Source: Verrucomicrobiales bacterium
GTDB taxonomy: Bacteria; Verrucomicrobiota; Verrucomicrobiia; Limisphaerales; UBA1096
DNA: 7,554 nucleotides
Reading direction: 5' to 3'
Assembly (NCBI GenBank): GCA_011523195.1
Contig: WTHH01000355.1
Coordinates: 1 to 7,554, forward strand
Part shown: one piece after another, positions 6,232 through 7,554 of the stretch
How the letters are laid out: the number at the start of each line of letters is the position of its first letter
Position numbering within the stretch: the first letter of the stretch is position 1
The notes under the pieces: model-generated
Databases searched by the model: none
Told to the model about the DNA's origin: nothing
Seen by the model: only the letters and a program-made list of their open reading frames with translations
Translations under genes and position numbers: made by a program

Positions 6232-7554
6232 CCGAGCCCTCCGTTCGACCAGTTTTCGACCACGCGCACGAGCGAACGCACCGCGATTCCGGAGGCTCCC
6301 TTTGGCGCGTTGGGCAATCCCTTGTCGAGGTTGGCCGTGCCGGCGATGTCGAGGTGCACCCATGGTGTGCCGTCAACAAATTGCTCTAGAAACTTGGCCG
6401 CCGTAATCGTCCCGGCCTTGCGATCCGTCCCGGCGTTGCGCAGATCAGACAGGTCGCCCTTCATCGCCTCGAGATATTCGTCGTTCATCGGCAGCGCCCA
6501 GAACTGTTCGCCGATCGCCCGGCCGGAGGTGGTGATGTGCGACTGCAACAAATCGTTGTTGCTCATCAGGCCGATGTTCACCGCGCCCAGCGCAACGCTT
6601 ACGGCACCGGTCAATGTCGCGGCATCGATCATGTGAGTCGCACCCTCGCGCACGGCGTACGTCAGGGCATCGGCAAGAACGAGCCGTCCCTCGGCATCGG
6701 TGTTGATCACCTCGATGGTCTTGCCGTTCATCGCCTGCACGATGTCGCCCGGTCGGGTGGCCGTGCCGCTTGGCATATTCTCGACCAAGCCAAGCAAACA
6801 GCTAACGCGCTGCGGCAAACCCAGCCGCGCGATCGCCGTGATCGCCCCGAGCATGGTAGCCGCGCCGGCCATGTCGTACTTCATTTTTTCCATCGAGTTC
6901 GCCGACTTAAGCGACAGGCCTCCGGTGTCAAACGTCACGCCTTTGCCGACAAGAAACAGGTGCGAGTCGCCGGCGGCATCTGTGGGATTCCAACTCAGGC
7001 GAACCAGCCGTGGCGGCCTCGCGGAGCCCCTCGCCACGCTCAGCAGTGAACCGGCCCCAAGCGCCTCAAGCGCCGGTTCGTCGAGCACCTCGACATCCAA
7101 CCCGGCCGCTTTGCCCATCGACTCGGCCATGTCGGCAAACTCCTCCGGGCCAAGGTCATTCGCCGGCGTGTCCACCAGCCGACGAGTCACGTTCACCGAC
7201 TCACCGACGATGCGCCCGGCCTCGAACGCGCCCGTGTCTGCGCTCGGCGCCACGATCAAAATCTCCTCTACCGCAGCGGCCGAGTCATCGCTCTTGTACT
7301 TCGGCCGCTCGTACCCGCCGTACGCGCAACCCTCCGCCACGGCGCGAACCAGCTCTCCATCGGCCAAAGCAATCGCGACACGCTTGAACTTACGCTGCTG
7401 CGCCGCCCGTACAGCCTGGCCGGCCATGCGAAATGCCTGGTTCGCATCGAGTGCATCGCCAACCCCCAGCAACATCAATCGCTTGGCAGCGAGTTCCTTC
7501 GGCTCGTGCAGGATGGTCAACTCGCTTGGCTTGCCGGCGATCTCGCCCGACTCG
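6228..7554 (-). CDS. pepA: Leucyl aminopeptidase, peptidase family M17 (5' end beyond the window)
   Basis: A cytosolic two-metal aminopeptidase that removes N-terminal residues during peptide turnover. About 441 residues are visible; with usual family lengths near 490-510, roughly the first 50-70 residues lie past the right edge. The frame is open to the last base, and the TTG at 7520 is internal rather than a start. The C-terminal catalytic domain is intact. The signature NTDAEGRL spans 6704-6681 and supplies the Asp and Glu ligands and the Arg. Upstream, VGKGVTFDTGG gives the metal-binding Lys and Asp, GLSLKS the catalytic Lys, and YDMAGA another Asp ligand. The visible N-terminal part resembles the M17 regulatory domain (KRLMLLGVGD, VRAAQQRKFKRVAIALAD). 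The stop TGA (6230-6228) overlaps the carbonic anhydrase ATG. In organisms such as E. coli the family member also acts as a DNA-binding factor, but nothing here shows that. Confidence 0.96.
   Translation of the reverse strand, partial: ESGEIAGKPSELTILHEPKELAAKRLMLLGVGDALDANQAFRMAGQAVRAAQQRKFKRVAIALADGELVRAVAEGCAYGGYERPKYKSDDSAAAVEEILIVAPSADTGAFEAGRIVGESVNVTRRLVDTPANDLGPEEFADMAESMGKAAGLDVEVLDEPALEALGAGSLLSVARGSARPPRLVRLSWNPTDAAGDSHLFLVGKGVTFDTGGLSLKSANSMEKMKYDMAGAATMLGAITAIARLGLPQRVSCLLGLVENMPSGTATRPGDIVQAMNGKTIEVINTDAEGRLVLADALTYAVREGATHMIDAATLTGAVSVALGAVNIGLMSNNDLLQSHITTSGRAIGEQFWALPMNDEYLEAMKGDLSDLRNAGTDRKAGTITAAKFLEQFVDGTPWVHLDIAGTANLDKGLPNAPKGASGIAVRSLVRVVENWSNGGLG
6237..6242 (-). promoter_or_regulatory. 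Shine-Dalgarno site of the carbonic anhydrase gene
   Basis: On the minus strand GGAGGG (6242-6237) lies five bases before ATG 6231, inside the last codons of the aminopeptidase. It fixes the carbonic anhydrase start. It contrasts with the absence of such sites in front of most other genes here. Confidence 0.75.

Noticed and set aside
7518..7520. TTG at 7520 as the aminopeptidase start
   Set aside because: The frame stays open to the window edge, and M17 enzymes are longer, so the true start is outside.

Overview
The window is a GC-rich bacterial chromosomal segment, judged by eye at about 60% G+C, with no tRNA, rRNA, CRISPR array, transposase or phage gene. It carries eight genes: housekeeping enzymes plus three small envelope proteins built from MORN-type repeats. 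The mix of a bacterial enolase, a cluster of MORN_2-repeat lipoproteins, a nickel-dependent racemase-like protein beside a sugar-acid-type SDR, and mostly absent Shine-Dalgarno sites would fit a Verrucomicrobiota or related PVC-group bacterium. That assignment is an inference from style, not a demonstrated placement.

Layout. Bases 33-1307 (minus) encode enolase, which appears to have its own sigma70-like promoter and a short leader hairpin. Upstream of it on the same strand are three tandem MORN-repeat proteins (1410-2138, 2231-2854, 2865-3311). Two have lipoprotein signals and one has an N-terminal membrane anchor. A divergent gap (3312-3434) separates them from a plus-strand pair: an SDR oxidoreductase (3435-4247) and a LarA/DUF2088 hydroxyacid racemase/epimerase homologue (4254-5525). 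The second gene follows six bases after the first stop, in the same frame. A convergent gap with a long imperfect hairpin (5553-5620) separates this pair from a minus-strand pair: an M17 leucyl aminopeptidase running off the right edge (6228 to beyond 7554) and a beta-carbonic anhydrase (5629-6231). Those two genes share an ATGA stop/start overlap.

How the genes work together. The SDR and LarA homologue plausibly interconvert and oxidise or reduce a 2-hydroxy acid or sugar acid. The MORN trio probably makes paralogous periplasmic or outer-membrane proteins of unknown role. Enolase, the aminopeptidase and the carbonic anhydrase are core metabolism.

The most unusual signal is not a gene. The octamer CGCTTGGC (or its complement GCCAAGCG) occurs 15 times by hand count in 7.5 kb, where base composition predicts fewer than one. 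It lies in genes of both strands, in several reading frames and in intergenic DNA, and three times it sits in overlapping palindromic pairs. It looks like a genome-wide iterated word comparable in kind to cyanobacterial HIP1 or to DNA uptake sequences.
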